From Streptomyces zagrosensis (GTDB taxonomy: Bacteria > Actinomycetota > Actinomycetes > Streptomycetales > Streptomycetaceae): a stretch of DNA of 64,000 nt. How positions within the stretch are numbered: position 1 is the first letter of the stretch; every line of letters begins with the position of its first letter. Position numbers and translations under genes: made by a program. Shown here in pieces: positions 25,600-33,315 of the stretch. The notes below the pieces were generated by a model. That model searched no databases, was not told where the DNA came from, and saw only the letters and a list, made by a program, of their open reading frames with translations. The DNA is taken from contig NZ_JACHJL010000003.1 in NCBI RefSeq assembly GCF_014203645.1, positions 1-64,000 of the forward strand, in the 5' to 3' direction.

Positions 25600-26688
25600 T
25601 CAGTGGGTGGGAGCGGCGGGGGCAGTGGGAGTGGTGGAGGCGAGGCGGGCCGCGTTCGGGGAGGCGCGGGGCGCGGGTGGTCGCGGGAGGCGGTCGAAGA
25701 GCAGTTGCAGGGCGCCGCTTTCTGGGTGCCGCACCCGGTGCGCGCGGACCTGGAAGATATCGGCGAGCAGTTCGGGGGTGAGCACGTCGTGCGGGGCGCC
25801 CGATGCGGCGATGCGGCCGTGCGCGATGACGTACAGCAGGTCACAGTGCAGGGCCGCCAGGTTCAGATCGTGCAACGCGGTGAGCACGGTCAGCCCGGCC
25901 GGCGCGCCAGCCGCGGCTGCCTCTGTCGCGGCTGTCTCTGCTGCTTCTGTCGTGCGGCTGCCGGTTGCCTTTGTCGCGCCGGTGGCGGCTGCTCTTGTCG
26001 CGCCCATAGCGGCTGCTTCTGTCGCGCCGATGGCGGTTGGTTCTGTCGCGCCGGGGGCTGCTGGTTCTGTCGCGCCGGTGGCTGCGACCTGTGCCGCCGC
26101 ATCGGTGGCGGCGTTGCCGTGGTGCGGGGTTTCCGCGTCGGCCCGTAGCAGCGCGAGCACCTCAAGCTGCTGGGCGATGTCCAGGTGGTTGGTCGGCTCG
26201 TCCAGGATCAGGATGCGGGGCTGCTGGGCCAGCGCGCGGGCGATCAGGACCCGCTGCTTCTCACCACCGGAGAGGGTGAGGAAGCCCCGGCCAGCTAGAT
26301 GGCCCGCGCTCACCCTGGCCAGCGCTGCCGCGCAAGCCCGCGCATCACCGTCCGACGCGCGCCCGGTCGCGCTCTGATGCGGCATCCGGCCCATCGCCAC
26401 CACCTCGGAGACGGTGAAGTCGAACTCGCTGGACGACTCCTGCGGCAGCGCGGCCAGCCGCCGGGCGCCCTCGCGCGGACTCATCGCATGCAGGTCATCC
26501 CCGCCGAGCAGCACCGCCCCGGCGCTCGGCCGCAACGCCCGGTACGCACAGCGCAGCAGCGTGGACTTGCCACTGCCGTTGGGACCCACGAGGCCGACCA
26601 CCTGGCCGCTGCCCACCCGCACGGTGGCGTCGGCGACCAGGCGCGCCCCGGCGATGTCCACGGAGAGGTTCTCGATGTCGATGCGCAT
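25600..26688 (-). CDS. btuD: cobalamin-type ABC transporter ATPase (BtuD-like) with repeat insertion
   Basis: 362 residues. Walker A GPNGSGKS (35-42), Q-loop Gln83, signature LSGGEKQ (139-145), Walker B ILILDEP (159-165), D-loop and H-loop His273 are intact, so an active FecE/BtuD ATPase is expected. Between the D-loop helix and the H-loop lies an extra ~75 residues (about 186-262) made of degenerate GATEAAA heptads. The start ATG overlaps the stop of the upstream His-rich ORF (TGATG) and has GGAGG six bases before it. Confidence 0.9.
   Translation of the reverse strand: MRIDIENLSVDIAGARLVADATVRVGSGQVVGLVGPNGSGKSTLLRCAYRALRPSAGAVLLGGDDLHAMSPREGARRLAALPQESSSEFDFTVSEVVAMGRMPHQSATGRASDGDARACAAALARVSAGHLAGRGFLTLSGGEKQRVLIARALAQQPRILILDEPTNHLDIAQQLEVLALLRADAETPHHGNAATDAAAQVAATGATEPAAPGATEPTAIGATEAAAMGATRAAATGATKATGSRTTEAAETAATEAAAAGAPAGLTVLTALHDLNLAALHCDLLYVIAHGRIAASGAPHDVLTPELLADIFQVRAHRVRHPESGALQLLFDRLPRPPAPRASPNAARLASTTPTAPAAPTH
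25903..26133. repeat. 21-bp-type repeat encoding the GATEAAA insertion in the ATPase
   Basis: About nine degenerate 21-bp units (minus-strand reading GG-GCG-ACA-GAA-like) in frame with the ATPase gene. All units keep the frame, so the insertion expands the protein without breaking it. Copy number is likely variable. Confidence 0.7.
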
Positions 26689-26858
26689 CAGGCGCCTCCG
26701 CTGACGTGGGTGTGAGTGTGGGTGTGAGTGCGGGCGTGGGTGTGCGCGTGGTGGGAGCCGTGGGCGTGATGGGGGCCAGCGGTGCGGCAGGGGCCGGTGG
26801 CGCGGCAAGGGCCTGTTACGCAGCGAGGGCCTGCGGTGCGGCACAGGCTCTTCCGCAT
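26688..26858 (-). CDS. His/Cys-rich 56-residue micro-ORF translationally coupled in the cobalamin operon
   Basis: The ATG overlaps the permease stop and the TGA overlaps the ATPase ATG (TGATG at both ends). GGAGG lies six bases before the ATG. The peptide has four Cys (6, 13, 18, 24), three of them in GPC or PRC contexts, then 11 His between residues 30 and 51 with an alternating Thr-His run. Such a tail would bind Ni, Co or Zn. It could be a metal chaperone or store for a corrinoid/cobalt importer; equally it may be a chance frame produced by GTGGGTGT-type repeats. No homologous family is recognised. Confidence 0.5.
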   Translation of the reverse strand: MRKSLCRTAGPRCVTGPCRATGPCRTAGPHHAHGSHHAHTHARTHTHTHTHVSGGA

Positions 26859-27970
26859 CAGGAACCTCCGAAGGTGTAGCCGCGGCGTCGCATCAGCAGC
26901 ACGAAGCAGGGCACGCCGACGACGGCGGTGATGACGCCTACCGGCAGCTCCACGGGCGCAAGGAGCACCCGCGACAGGATGTCCACCCACACCAGGAGCA
27001 CCGCGCCGAGCAGGGGCGCGACCGCGAGCACCCGCCGGTGATCGGCGCCGACCAGCATCCGTGCGAAGTGCGGCACCATCAGGCCGACGAAGCCGATAGC
27101 CCCGCTGACGGCAACCACCGCGCCGGTCACGGCCGCGGTGACCAAGAACAATTCGCCGCGCAGCCGCCGGGCGTCCACGCCCAGGGCCGCCGCGGTCTCG
27201 TCGCCCATCGCCAGCCCGTTCAGCCGGCGGGCCGACCACACCAGATGCGTCAGGCCAGCGGCCACGGCACAGGCGGCGATCGGCACCGAGTCCCAGCTCG
27301 CGCCGCCCAGGCTGCCCAGGAGCCACATCATCGCGGAGCGCGCCGCCTCGCCGCGCTCGGCGCTGGAGACCATCAGGGTGGTGAGGGCGGAGAAGCCGTA
27401 GTACATGGCCGTGCCGGTCAGCACCAGCCGCAGCGGGGTCAGCCCCTGCGGGGTGCGGGCCCCCGCGTACACCAAGGCCATCGACAGCAGCGCGGAGCCG
27501 AACGCGGCGGTGGAAAGCGCCCAGATCCCGAGGCTGCCAAAGAGCCCGAACAGCAGCACGGCGTTGGCGCCGACCGCCGCACCGGACGAGATGCCAAGGA
27601 CGAACGGGTCGGCCAGCGCGTTACGCACCATCGCCTGCACGGCCACGCCGACCCCGGCGAGGCCCGCCCCGACCACCGCCGCGAGCACCACCCGCGGGAA
27701 CCGCAGCTCCCACACGATGGTGTACGAGGCGACCTGGTCAGGCGCGATGGTGCCGCCGGTCAGCCCGGCGCGCAAAAACCGCAACACCTCGACCCAGGAG
27801 AGCCCGGCCGAGCCGAAGGCGACGCCGCACACCAGTGAGATGGGTAGTGCGACGGTGAGCACGATGATCAGCGGTATGAGTGGCACCCGGCGCTCGGGGC
27901 GCCGCGCGCCGGGCGCGTGGGGGCGGTCGCCCGCGCGGGGCGGGGCAGCATCGTCGGTCGTGGTCGCCAC
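26858..27970 (-). CDS. btuC: cobalamin-type ABC transporter permease (FecCD/BtuC family)
   Basis: 370 residues from a GTG at 27970 with GAAGGGGAAG upstream. It has a basic cytosolic N-terminus then roughly ten membrane helices and the FecCD signatures: LRFPRVVLAAVVGAGLAGVGVAVQAMVRNALADPFVLGISSGAAVGA, LVLTGTAMYYG, and the C-terminal GFVGLMVPHFARMLVGADHRRVLAVAPLLGA. First gene of the operon, directly downstream of a cobalamin riboswitch, so corrinoid uptake is the best-supported role. Confidence 0.92.
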   Translation of the reverse strand: MATTTDDAAPPRAGDRPHAPGARRPERRVPLIPLIIVLTVALPISLVCGVAFGSAGLSWVEVLRFLRAGLTGGTIAPDQVASYTIVWELRFPRVVLAAVVGAGLAGVGVAVQAMVRNALADPFVLGISSGAAVGANAVLLFGLFGSLGIWALSTAAFGSALLSMALVYAGARTPQGLTPLRLVLTGTAMYYGFSALTTLMVSSAERGEAARSAMMWLLGSLGGASWDSVPIAACAVAAGLTHLVWSARRLNGLAMGDETAAALGVDARRLRGELFLVTAAVTGAVVAVSGAIGFVGLMVPHFARMLVGADHRRVLAVAPLLGAVLLVWVDILSRVLLAPVELPVGVITAVVGVPCFVLLMRRRGYTFGGS

Positions 27971-28079
27971 GGGCGGCTTCCCCTTCGCCTCGGGCCGCGA
28001 CCGTACGGTGAGGGAGTGGCCCGGAGCATGGCGCCAGCCGGGGGCTTCCTCTCGCAGTCCGCGGCGAGTTGTTCAGGAA

Positions 28080-28215
28080 CAGCGCCACCACGGGTGATCG
28101 GGCTCGCGGCGCCCCGCGTCCATGGGAAGGACCAGGGCTCCGCCTACCGTTGCGGGTCAGCGCCGGACTCTCACCGGACTTTCCCCGCGGGGCGCATATG
28201 CAGTTGTAACCGAAG
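28080..28215 (-). ncRNA. cobalamin riboswitch
   Basis: Read on the minus strand, 28193-28145 contains GGGGAAAGTCCGGTGAGAGTCC and GGCGCTGACCCGCAACGGTA, the highly conserved core of adenosylcobalamin aptamers, followed by GAGCCCGATCACC (near 28107-28093), the B12-box-like 3' strand. The downstream leader holds a GC-rich hairpin close to the start codon of the permease (27970). It should lower expression of the importer when cobalamin is abundant. Exact 5' and 3' ends are estimates. Confidence 0.92.
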
Positions 28216-28258
28216 GCCGAAGGCCGAGAACCGAAGACCGAGAACCGAAGAACTAGCG
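28208..28258. repeat. CCGAAGRCCGAGAA short tandem repeat
   Basis: Three to four imperfect ~14-bp units (CCGAAGGCCGAAGGCCGAGAA-type) directly upstream of the riboswitch aptamer and downstream of the nitrobindin-like stop. No function suggested. Confidence 0.6.
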
Positions 28259-28293
28259 AACTGCGGAGCTGGGGAACGGCGGACAGCAGCGGG

Positions 28294-28857
28294 CTACTTG
28301 AAGAAGGCGATGCCGTCGTCCGGGAGGTCCTTGAGGTCCTTGGCCCATTCGCTGGGGTCCACGACCTTCTTCAGGTGCGCCGACATATACGGGCGCAGCG
28401 GCACCTCGGGGGTGGCCTTCTCGCCGACCCACATCAGGTCGCTCTTGACGTACCCGTACAGCCGCTTGCCGCCGGTGTAGGGACCCGCGGATGCGGTGCG
28501 CGCGATGGCGTCGGTGACCAGGTCGATCTGCGGCTTCTTGTTGGCCAGCTCGCCGTACCAGATTTCCACGACGCCCTGATCGCGGGTCATGACGACCTCG
28601 ACCTTGCGGTTCTTGTCGATCCGCCAGTACCCGGACTCGGACTCCAACGGGCGGACCTTCTTGCCCTCGGCGTCCAGCTCCCAGGTGTGCGAGACGTACT
28701 CGATGAAGTCGCGGCCGTCGTGCGTAAAGGTCGCCTCCTGCCCGAAGTTGCACTTCTCGGAGCCGGGGAAGTCGTAAACGCCCGCGCCCTCCCAGTTGCC
28801 GAGGAGGAAGACGAGGGGTACGAGGTCCGGATGAAGGTCGGACGGGATCTCGATCAT
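28294..28857 (-). CDS. nitrobindin-like haem-binding beta-barrel (FABP/DUF1794)
   Basis: 187 residues. The family signature G-x-W-x-G-x-G is at LLGNWEGAGVYDFPG; further beta strands (EATFTHDGRDFIEYVSHTWELD, ESGYWRID) and the C-terminal YMSAHLKKV with the conserved His fit bacterial nitrobindins, where that His ligates haem. Nitrobindins detoxify peroxynitrite or sense NO in other organisms; the role here is not shown. Confidence 0.88.
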   Translation of the reverse strand: MIEIPSDLHPDLVPLVFLLGNWEGAGVYDFPGSEKCNFGQEATFTHDGRDFIEYVSHTWELDAEGKKVRPLESESGYWRIDKNRKVEVVMTRDQGVVEIWYGELANKKPQIDLVTDAIARTASAGPYTGGKRLYGYVKSDLMWVGEKATPEVPLRPYMSAHLKKVVDPSEWAKDLKDLPDDGIAFFK

Positions 28858-28981
28858 GGGCTCAGGCGATCTGTAGTGCGGACGGGAGACGGCGCGAGAG
28901 GCCCGCGCGTGCCGGGTGCGGCCGGGGACTTCCGGCGGGGACCGCGACTGCCGCGCGGACCGGGCGGGGACGGCGGGACCG

Positions 28982-29083
28982 TCAGCGCTGGCCCTGGTAC
29001 AGCTTGAAGAGCGTGAGCCCCGCGAAGCCGGCGATGCACGCGGCCATCAAGGCCATCAGCACGGTGAAGACTGTCTCAAGCAC
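28982..29083 (-). CDS. 33-residue single-pass membrane peptide
   Basis: GTG start at 29083 with GAGGAGCG about 8 nt upstream. The product is a hydrophobic helix (VFTVLMALMAACIAGFAGLTLF) followed by KLYQGQR. The composition, ribosome-binding site and position between conserved genes support a real small membrane protein. No function known to me. Confidence 0.6.
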   Translation of the reverse strand: MLETVFTVLMALMAACIAGFAGLTLFKLYQGQR

Positions 29084-29318
29084 GAGCGCGCTCCTCGGAC
29101 ACAGTGTGGTGTAACGGACCGGGCCCGAGTCTAGTCCGCGCCGTGCCGGGCGGCGCGGTGAGGTCCGCCGCCCTGCACGCTCGCCCGGTACGCCCCCTTG
29201 TCCGCCCACCGCGTAGGCCCCGGCCCGTGCGCCTGCCGCGTACGCCTGCCGCGTACGTCTGCTAGGTCCGTCGCCCAGTCCCGACGGTGCCGCGCAGCGG
29301 CCCGCATACAGTGAGCGC

Positions 29319-29684
29319 ATGGCGAAGAAGCTCGTGATCAAGGTGACGGCTGGGGCGGACGCGCCCGAACGGTGCTCGCAGGCGTTCACGGTGGCAGCCG
29401 TCGCCGTGGCCAGCGGCGTCGAGGTCTCGCTGTGGCTGACCGGCGAGTCCTCGTGGTACGCGCTGCCGGGTCGGGCGGCCGAGTTCGAGCTGCCGCACGC
29501 GGCGCCGCTGCCCGACCTGATCGACGGCATCCTCAGCGGCGGTGGTGCGATCACGGTCTGTACGCAGTGCGCGGCTCGCCGCGACATCGAGGAGTCGGAC
29601 CTGATCGAGGGCGTACGCATCGCCGGCGCGCAGCTCTTTGTGAGCGAGATCATGCCGGACGGCGTGCAGGCCCTGGTGTACTGA
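29319..29684 (+). CDS. DsrE-family protein
   Basis: 121 residues; the whole protein is a DsrE/DsrF-like domain (KKLVIKVTAGADAPERCSQAFTVAAVAVASGVEVSLWLTGESSWYAL..., ITVCTQCAARRDI with the conserved loop cysteines, and QLFVSEIMPDG). DsrE proteins handle persulfide sulfur or act as small-molecule binding subunits. It sits near, but divergent from, the sulfurtransferase cluster at 30.5-31.7 kb. Confidence 0.9.
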   Translation: MAKKLVIKVTAGADAPERCSQAFTVAAVAVASGVEVSLWLTGESSWYALPGRAAEFELPHAAPLPDLIDGILSGGGAITVCTQCAARRDIEESDLIEGVRIAGAQLFVSEIMPDGVQALVY

Positions 29685-29745
29685 CGACGTGCGGGCCCTC
29701 GTGTGCCGATCGGCCGGAAGGTGGCCGGCCGGGGAGTGGCTGTCC

Positions 29746-30237
29746 TCAAGGGTGATGCTTGCCGTCGAGCTCGTCCCACCACGCGTCGGACTGCTTGTCT
29801 CCGGTGCGCGCCCCGCGGCGGGATGACGCGGTGCCGCCAGTGCTGGTGCCGGTGTCTGTGCCGCCGCCCGGCCCGGAGTTCGGTGGGGGCGGCTGGTCGC
29901 AGGCCGCGTCACGGGCGGGGTCTGGCCAAAGGCTCAGGCCAGGGGTCGGGCCTGAGTGCGTAGCCGAGGGAGAATCCGGCGGGGCCTCCGCGGGAGAGCC
30001 CGATATGGGGTCACCGGGCCGGTCCGGTGGGTCTGGCCCCGGCTCGTCGAACCACCGCTCCTCCGGCCCGCGCCGGTTGGCCACGATCGCCGCGAACGGC
30101 GGTATCACCATGGCCACCACGCACATGCCGACCGCCACCGGTATCGACCACAGCCGTACTACGGACCATGCCAGGACGAAGAGCGTCAGGCATGCACCCA
30201 TCATGAGGAAGTAGCCGCGTCGCCGCCGGGCGTACAT
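29746..30237 (-). CDS. DUF3099 membrane protein
   Basis: 163 residues from the ATG giving MYARRRRGYFLMMG; an ATG 11 codons upstream is less typical. Two membrane helices (residues ~8-28 and ~30-52) with ANRRGPEERWFDEP after them, then a disordered Pro/Ser/Gly-rich stretch and a conserved C-terminal DAWWDELDGKHH. The pattern matches the actinobacterial DUF3099 family, function unknown. Confidence 0.88.
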   Translation of the reverse strand: MYARRRRGYFLMMGACLTLFVLAWSVVRLWSIPVAVGMCVVAMVIPPFAAIVANRRGPEERWFDEPGPDPPDRPGDPISGSPAEAPPDSPSATHSGPTPGLSLWPDPARDAACDQPPPPNSGPGGGTDTGTSTGGTASSRRGARTGDKQSDAWWDELDGKHHP

Positions 30238-30481
30238 GACTCCAGCGTACGACTGGCCAGCGGGCCGCACCTGGTGTGCGACCAGACTGGTGCGGGGTCA
30301 CTTCCCCTCCCCGCACCGGACCGCGCCCGCGCGCTGCCCGCCCCGTGCGGGCAGCGCTGCGGCCACGCAGGTGCCGGCGTGGCGCCGTACCGCGTGCGCC
30401 GCAGATGCGCGCAGGGCCGCATCCCAGCCATAGGCGTCCAACCCCTGGGATGCGGCCCTGCGGCCGTGCCGGCGCGTAGCG

Positions 30482-30769
30482 TCAGACGGCGATGGCGACC
30501 TCCGCCAGGCCGCCCTGCTGGGCGACGACGGTGCGGTCGGCGGTCGCGCCCGGCACCAGCGCGCGCAGCGTCCAGGTGCCTTCGGCGGCGTAGAAGCGGA
30601 ACTGTCCGGTCGCCGATGTGGGCACCTCGGCGGTGAACTCGCCGGTGCTGTCGAGCAGTCGGACGTAACCGGTGACGGGCTGGCCGTCGCGCGTCACGCT
30701 GCCCTGAATGGTGGTCTCACCAGGCTTGATGGTCGCCGCATCGGGGCCACCGGCCTTTGCTCCACACAT
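30482..30769 (-). CDS. DUF1416 protein, partner of the sulfurtransferase
   Basis: 95 residues, starting MCGAKAGG, with a transthyretin-like/CarboxypepD_reg-type beta fold (IQGSVTRDGQPVTGYVRLLDSTGEFTAEVPTSATGQFRFYAAEGTWTLRALV). In actinobacteria this family follows the CysA-type thiosulfate sulfurtransferase gene, as here, 107 nt downstream on the same strand. A role in sulfur transfer is inferred from that association. Confidence 0.9.
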   Translation of the reverse strand: MCGAKAGGPDAATIKPGETTIQGSVTRDGQPVTGYVRLLDSTGEFTAEVPTSATGQFRFYAAEGTWTLRALVPGATADRTVVAQQGGLAEVAIAV

Positions 30770-30875
30770 GGATGTCTGTCCTTACGTCGGGAAGTTCGGG
30801 GGACCAGGAGCGCCAGCGGGGAGGGCGGCGCGCACCTGAAGAGAGGGCGAGGGGGTGAGGAGGGGCGGAGCCGGG

Positions 30876-31715
30876 TCAGGCGTTGGCGCCGAGCTCGATC
30901 GGCACGCCGACCAGCGAGCCGTACTCGGTCCACGAGCCGTCGTAGTTCTTGACGTTGGTCTGGCCCAGCAGCTCGTGCAGCACAAACCAGCTGTGCGCGG
31001 AGCGCTCACCGATACGGCAGTAGGCGATGGTGTCCTTGGCCAGGTCCACGCCCTCACCCTCGTACAGGGCCTTCAGTTCTTCGTCCGACTTGAACGTGCC
31101 ATCGTCGTTCGCCGACTTCGACCACGGGATGTTGCGGGCGCTGGGCACGTGGCCGGGGCGCTGCGACTGCTCCTGCGGGAGGTGGGCCGGGGCGAGCAGC
31201 TTGCCGGAGAACTCGTCGGGCGAGCGTACGTCCACGAGATTGAGCGAGCCGATGGCGGCCACGACGTCATCGCGGAAGGCGCGGATCGAGCTGTCCTGCG
31301 GCTTGGCCTTGTACTGCGTGGCCGGGCGGTTCGGGACCTCGGCGACCAGGTCGCGCGAGTCCAGCTCCCACTTCTTGCGGCCACCGTCGAGCAGCTTGAC
31401 GTCCTGGTGCCCGTACAGCTTGAAGTACCAGTAGGCGTACGACGCGAACCAGTTGTTGTTGCCGCCGTAGAGGACGACCGTGTCGTCGTTGGCGATGCCC
31501 TTGGCGGACAGCAGCTTCTCGAAGCCGGCCTGGTCCACGAAGTCGCGGCGCACCGGGTCCTGGAGGTCCGTCTTCCAGTCGATCCGGATGGCGTTTTTGA
31601 TGTGGTTCTTGTCGTAGGCGGACGTGTCCTCGTCTACCTCGACAATGACCGTCTTCGAGTCGTCGATGTGGGACTGGACCCACTCGGCGTCCACCAGGAC
31701 GTCGCTGCGGCTCAT
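30876..31715 (-). CDS. cysA: thiosulfate sulfurtransferase (CysA/SseA type)
   Basis: 279 residues from ATG 31715 preceded by GGAGGAGA. Two rhodanese domains; the C-terminal one has the active loop IAYCRIGERS with the catalytic Cys in C-R-x-G-E-R, and the N-terminal domain shows VIVEVDEDTSAYDKNHIKNAIRIDW and VVLYGGNNNWFASYAYW. It transfers sulfur from thiosulfate to acceptors such as cyanide or thioredoxin. It lies downstream of a Cys-ending leader peptide, suggesting control by cysteine supply. Confidence 0.95.
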   Translation of the reverse strand: MSRSDVLVDAEWVQSHIDDSKTVIVEVDEDTSAYDKNHIKNAIRIDWKTDLQDPVRRDFVDQAGFEKLLSAKGIANDDTVVLYGGNNNWFASYAYWYFKLYGHQDVKLLDGGRKKWELDSRDLVAEVPNRPATQYKAKPQDSSIRAFRDDVVAAIGSLNLVDVRSPDEFSGKLLAPAHLPQEQSQRPGHVPSARNIPWSKSANDDGTFKSDEELKALYEGEGVDLAKDTIAYCRIGERSAHSWFVLHELLGQTNVKNYDGSWTEYGSLVGVPIELGANA

Positions 31716-31903
31716 GCTGTTCTCCTCCGGGGCAGTTGCGGATGGTGCACGGTTACGCGGATGGCGCACCGGCAGGCGGCGACGGGGATGCGCGCGGCGC
31801 TGCACGGGGGGTGGATACGAGGCCTGGCCCCGCGTTCGGGCGGTGGGGCGAACCTGCGACACAGGCGCGGTGCGGACCCAGCGAACCTAGCGAAGGGGCT
31901 CGT

Positions 31904-31984
31904 TCAGCAAGGGCGACAGAGCATGGCGGCGACGCGGCACAGGTCTACTGCCCGCCGCTTCGTGAGATCCGCCTGTCGCTTCAT
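31904..31984 (-). CDS. putative cysteine-type leader peptide
   Basis: 26 residues, beginning MKRQADLTKRR and ending DLCRVAAMLCRPC. It resembles the short actinobacterial leader peptides upstream of sulfur-assimilation genes, which end in Cys codons and carry an R-x-x-D-L-x-R-V pattern. Three Cys codons lie in the last 12 positions. It is 188 nt ahead of the sulfurtransferase. The ATG sits where transcription should start, so the message is probably leaderless. Ribosome-mediated attenuation is inferred, not demonstrated. Confidence 0.65.
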   Translation of the reverse strand: MKRQADLTKRRAVDLCRVAAMLCRPC

Positions 31985-31991
31985 GCATTCG

Positions 31992-32020
31992 ATCGTAAGG
32001 ACGGCGGGCTGACGTGTCAC
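31992..32020 (-). promoter_or_regulatory. promoter of the leader peptide / sulfurtransferase unit
   Basis: On the minus strand GTGACA (32020-32015) is 17 nt from TACGAT (31997-31992), a good Streptomyces housekeeping-type promoter. A start 7 nt after the -10 coincides with the leader-peptide ATG at 31984. Confidence 0.6.
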
Positions 32021-32037
32021 CGGCGTGTCAAATACTG

Positions 32038-32064
32038 AGACAAGAATGTCTGTCATGTGAGACA
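32038..32064. promoter_or_regulatory. alternating AGACA/TGTCT/AGACA element
   Basis: AGACA (32038-32042), TGTCT (32047-32051) and AGACA (32060-32064) form two overlapping inverted repeats, and GAGACAAG is directly repeated. It lies just upstream of the leader-peptide promoter and could bind an activator or repressor of the sulfur gene. Confidence 0.4.
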
Positions 32065-32244
32065 AGTGAGAGGTTGGACGAGTCCCACGGCCAGCGCGGC
32101 GGGGACTTTCCGTGCCGGGCATCTGCACTGCGGACGGCGACGTCTCAGTGGCTGGACGTGCGGGGTTGCCTCGCTGGTGGGGCAGCCTCTCGCCCCCCCG
32201 GGAGGGCGAGGGTCGGGCGAGGGCTACGGAAGTCGGTGCGTTCC

Positions 32245-32312
32245 TCAGCCCGTCAGCCCGTCAGCCCGTCAGCCCGTCAGCCCGTCAGCCTCTCAGCCTC
32301 TCAGCCCGTCAG
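32245..32312. repeat. CAGCCCGT(C) tandem repeat at the end of the LmeA-like gene
   Basis: About eight near-identical 8-bp TCAGCCCG units overlap the stop codon region of the LmeA-like gene at 32301. Unit length is too short and lacks spacers, so it is a simple repeat rather than CRISPR. Confidence 0.8.
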
Positions 32313-33197
32313 CTCGACCGCGTGCCCCTCGGCCTCGACGTCGATCCCGTCCGGGGTCGTTTCGATCGTTTTCAGTTGCAGTCCGGTCGGGAGCCCATCC
32401 ACCTTGCGGTCAATGTCGGTCCGCTGCCGTACCTTGCTCTCCCAGCCGGGCACGGTCCCGCCGGGGATCTTCTCGGCGCGCAGCCGGATGGTGTCGCCGT
32501 TGGCCACGGTCACCGTGCCGTACGCGCTGACCTTCACGCCGAGCAGTGCGCCGCTGATCTTCACCCGGCTCTTGCCCTCGGAGTCCTTGCCCGCGTAACT
32601 CACGGTGATGCCGGGGCCAGCCGCCTTGGAGAGGTCTTGGTAGCTGACATGCGCCTGTCCTGTCGCATGCTCTGCGATGGCGGAGGAGAAGTTGCTGGAG
32701 ACCTTGACGTCACGCATCGTCGCGGACATCTCGCTGATGTGGATGACCCTGCCATTGTCCTGGCTGGTCAGCCCGTCGGACTTGACCTCGATCTCGTCGA
32801 ACTTCTTGTCGAGCACCTGGGTCAAAAACGGAAAGCCCTTGATCGATACCTCGGGTGTACCGGTCAGGTTCTCCTTGCTCTTGATCTTCTTGGCCGCCTC
32901 GGACTCCACGACGTTGACCGCGATCCGATCGGCAGCCACCAGCAGTCCGCCGAGGATCACCAGGAGGATCAGGGTGATCCGCAGTCCGCGCCCCCGCCTG
33001 CGCCGCCGTGGGGGATGGGCCGGACGATCGTCGTAGTCGTCGGCGTAGCCGCCGCCGTAGCCGTAACCGTCCTGGCCGTTGTATCCGTCGTGCCCGTATC
33101 CGTTGCTCTGCCCACCGGGCCCCTGGTGATACGGCGCGCCGCCCGAGGCCCCTGCGCCGCCTCTGTTCGCCGCGTCAGTATGTGCCGCGTCCGACAT
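32301..33197 (-). CDS. LmeA-like phospholipid-binding protein (DUF2993)
   Basis: 298 residues: a Gly/Tyr/Asp-rich cytosolic N-terminus, an Arg cluster (PPRRRRRGRG) then one membrane helix (LRITLILLVILGGLLVAADRI, ~72-92) and an extracellular DUF2993 domain (EVSIKGFPFLTQVLDKKFDEIEVKSDG, SYAGKDSEGKSRVKISGALLGVKV). Mycobacterial LmeA binds phospholipid and helps mannan elongation/lipomannan maintenance; the Streptomyces role is not established. Confidence 0.88.
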   Translation of the reverse strand: MSDAAHTDAANRGGAGASGGAPYHQGPGGQSNGYGHDGYNGQDGYGYGGGYADDYDDRPAHPPRRRRRGRGLRITLILLVILGGLLVAADRIAVNVVESEAAKKIKSKENLTGTPEVSIKGFPFLTQVLDKKFDEIEVKSDGLTSQDNGRVIHISEMSATMRDVKVSSNFSSAIAEHATGQAHVSYQDLSKAAGPGITVSYAGKDSEGKSRVKISGALLGVKVSAYGTVTVANGDTIRLRAEKIPGGTVPGWESKVRQRTDIDRKVDGLPTGLQLKTIETTPDGIDVEAEGHAVELTG

Positions 33198-33315
33198 GCT
33201 TCGTCCCCCAAGCTCTCGGTGAGGTCCATCCTGTGGTGGCGAGCCTAACCATAGAGGTCCGATATCGGCCGAACGCGCGAGCGTATCCGGTTGTTGCCCC
33301 TCTGCGGCCCGGCCA

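Noticed and set aside
24480..28215. Nickel or haem/siderophore uptake as the function of the ABC operon
   Set aside because: A clear cobalamin aptamer lies directly upstream, which points to corrinoid uptake; nur adjacency alone is weaker evidence.
32245..32312. CRISPR-like short repeats
   Set aside because: Units are 8 bp, contiguous and without spacers; a simple tandem repeat.
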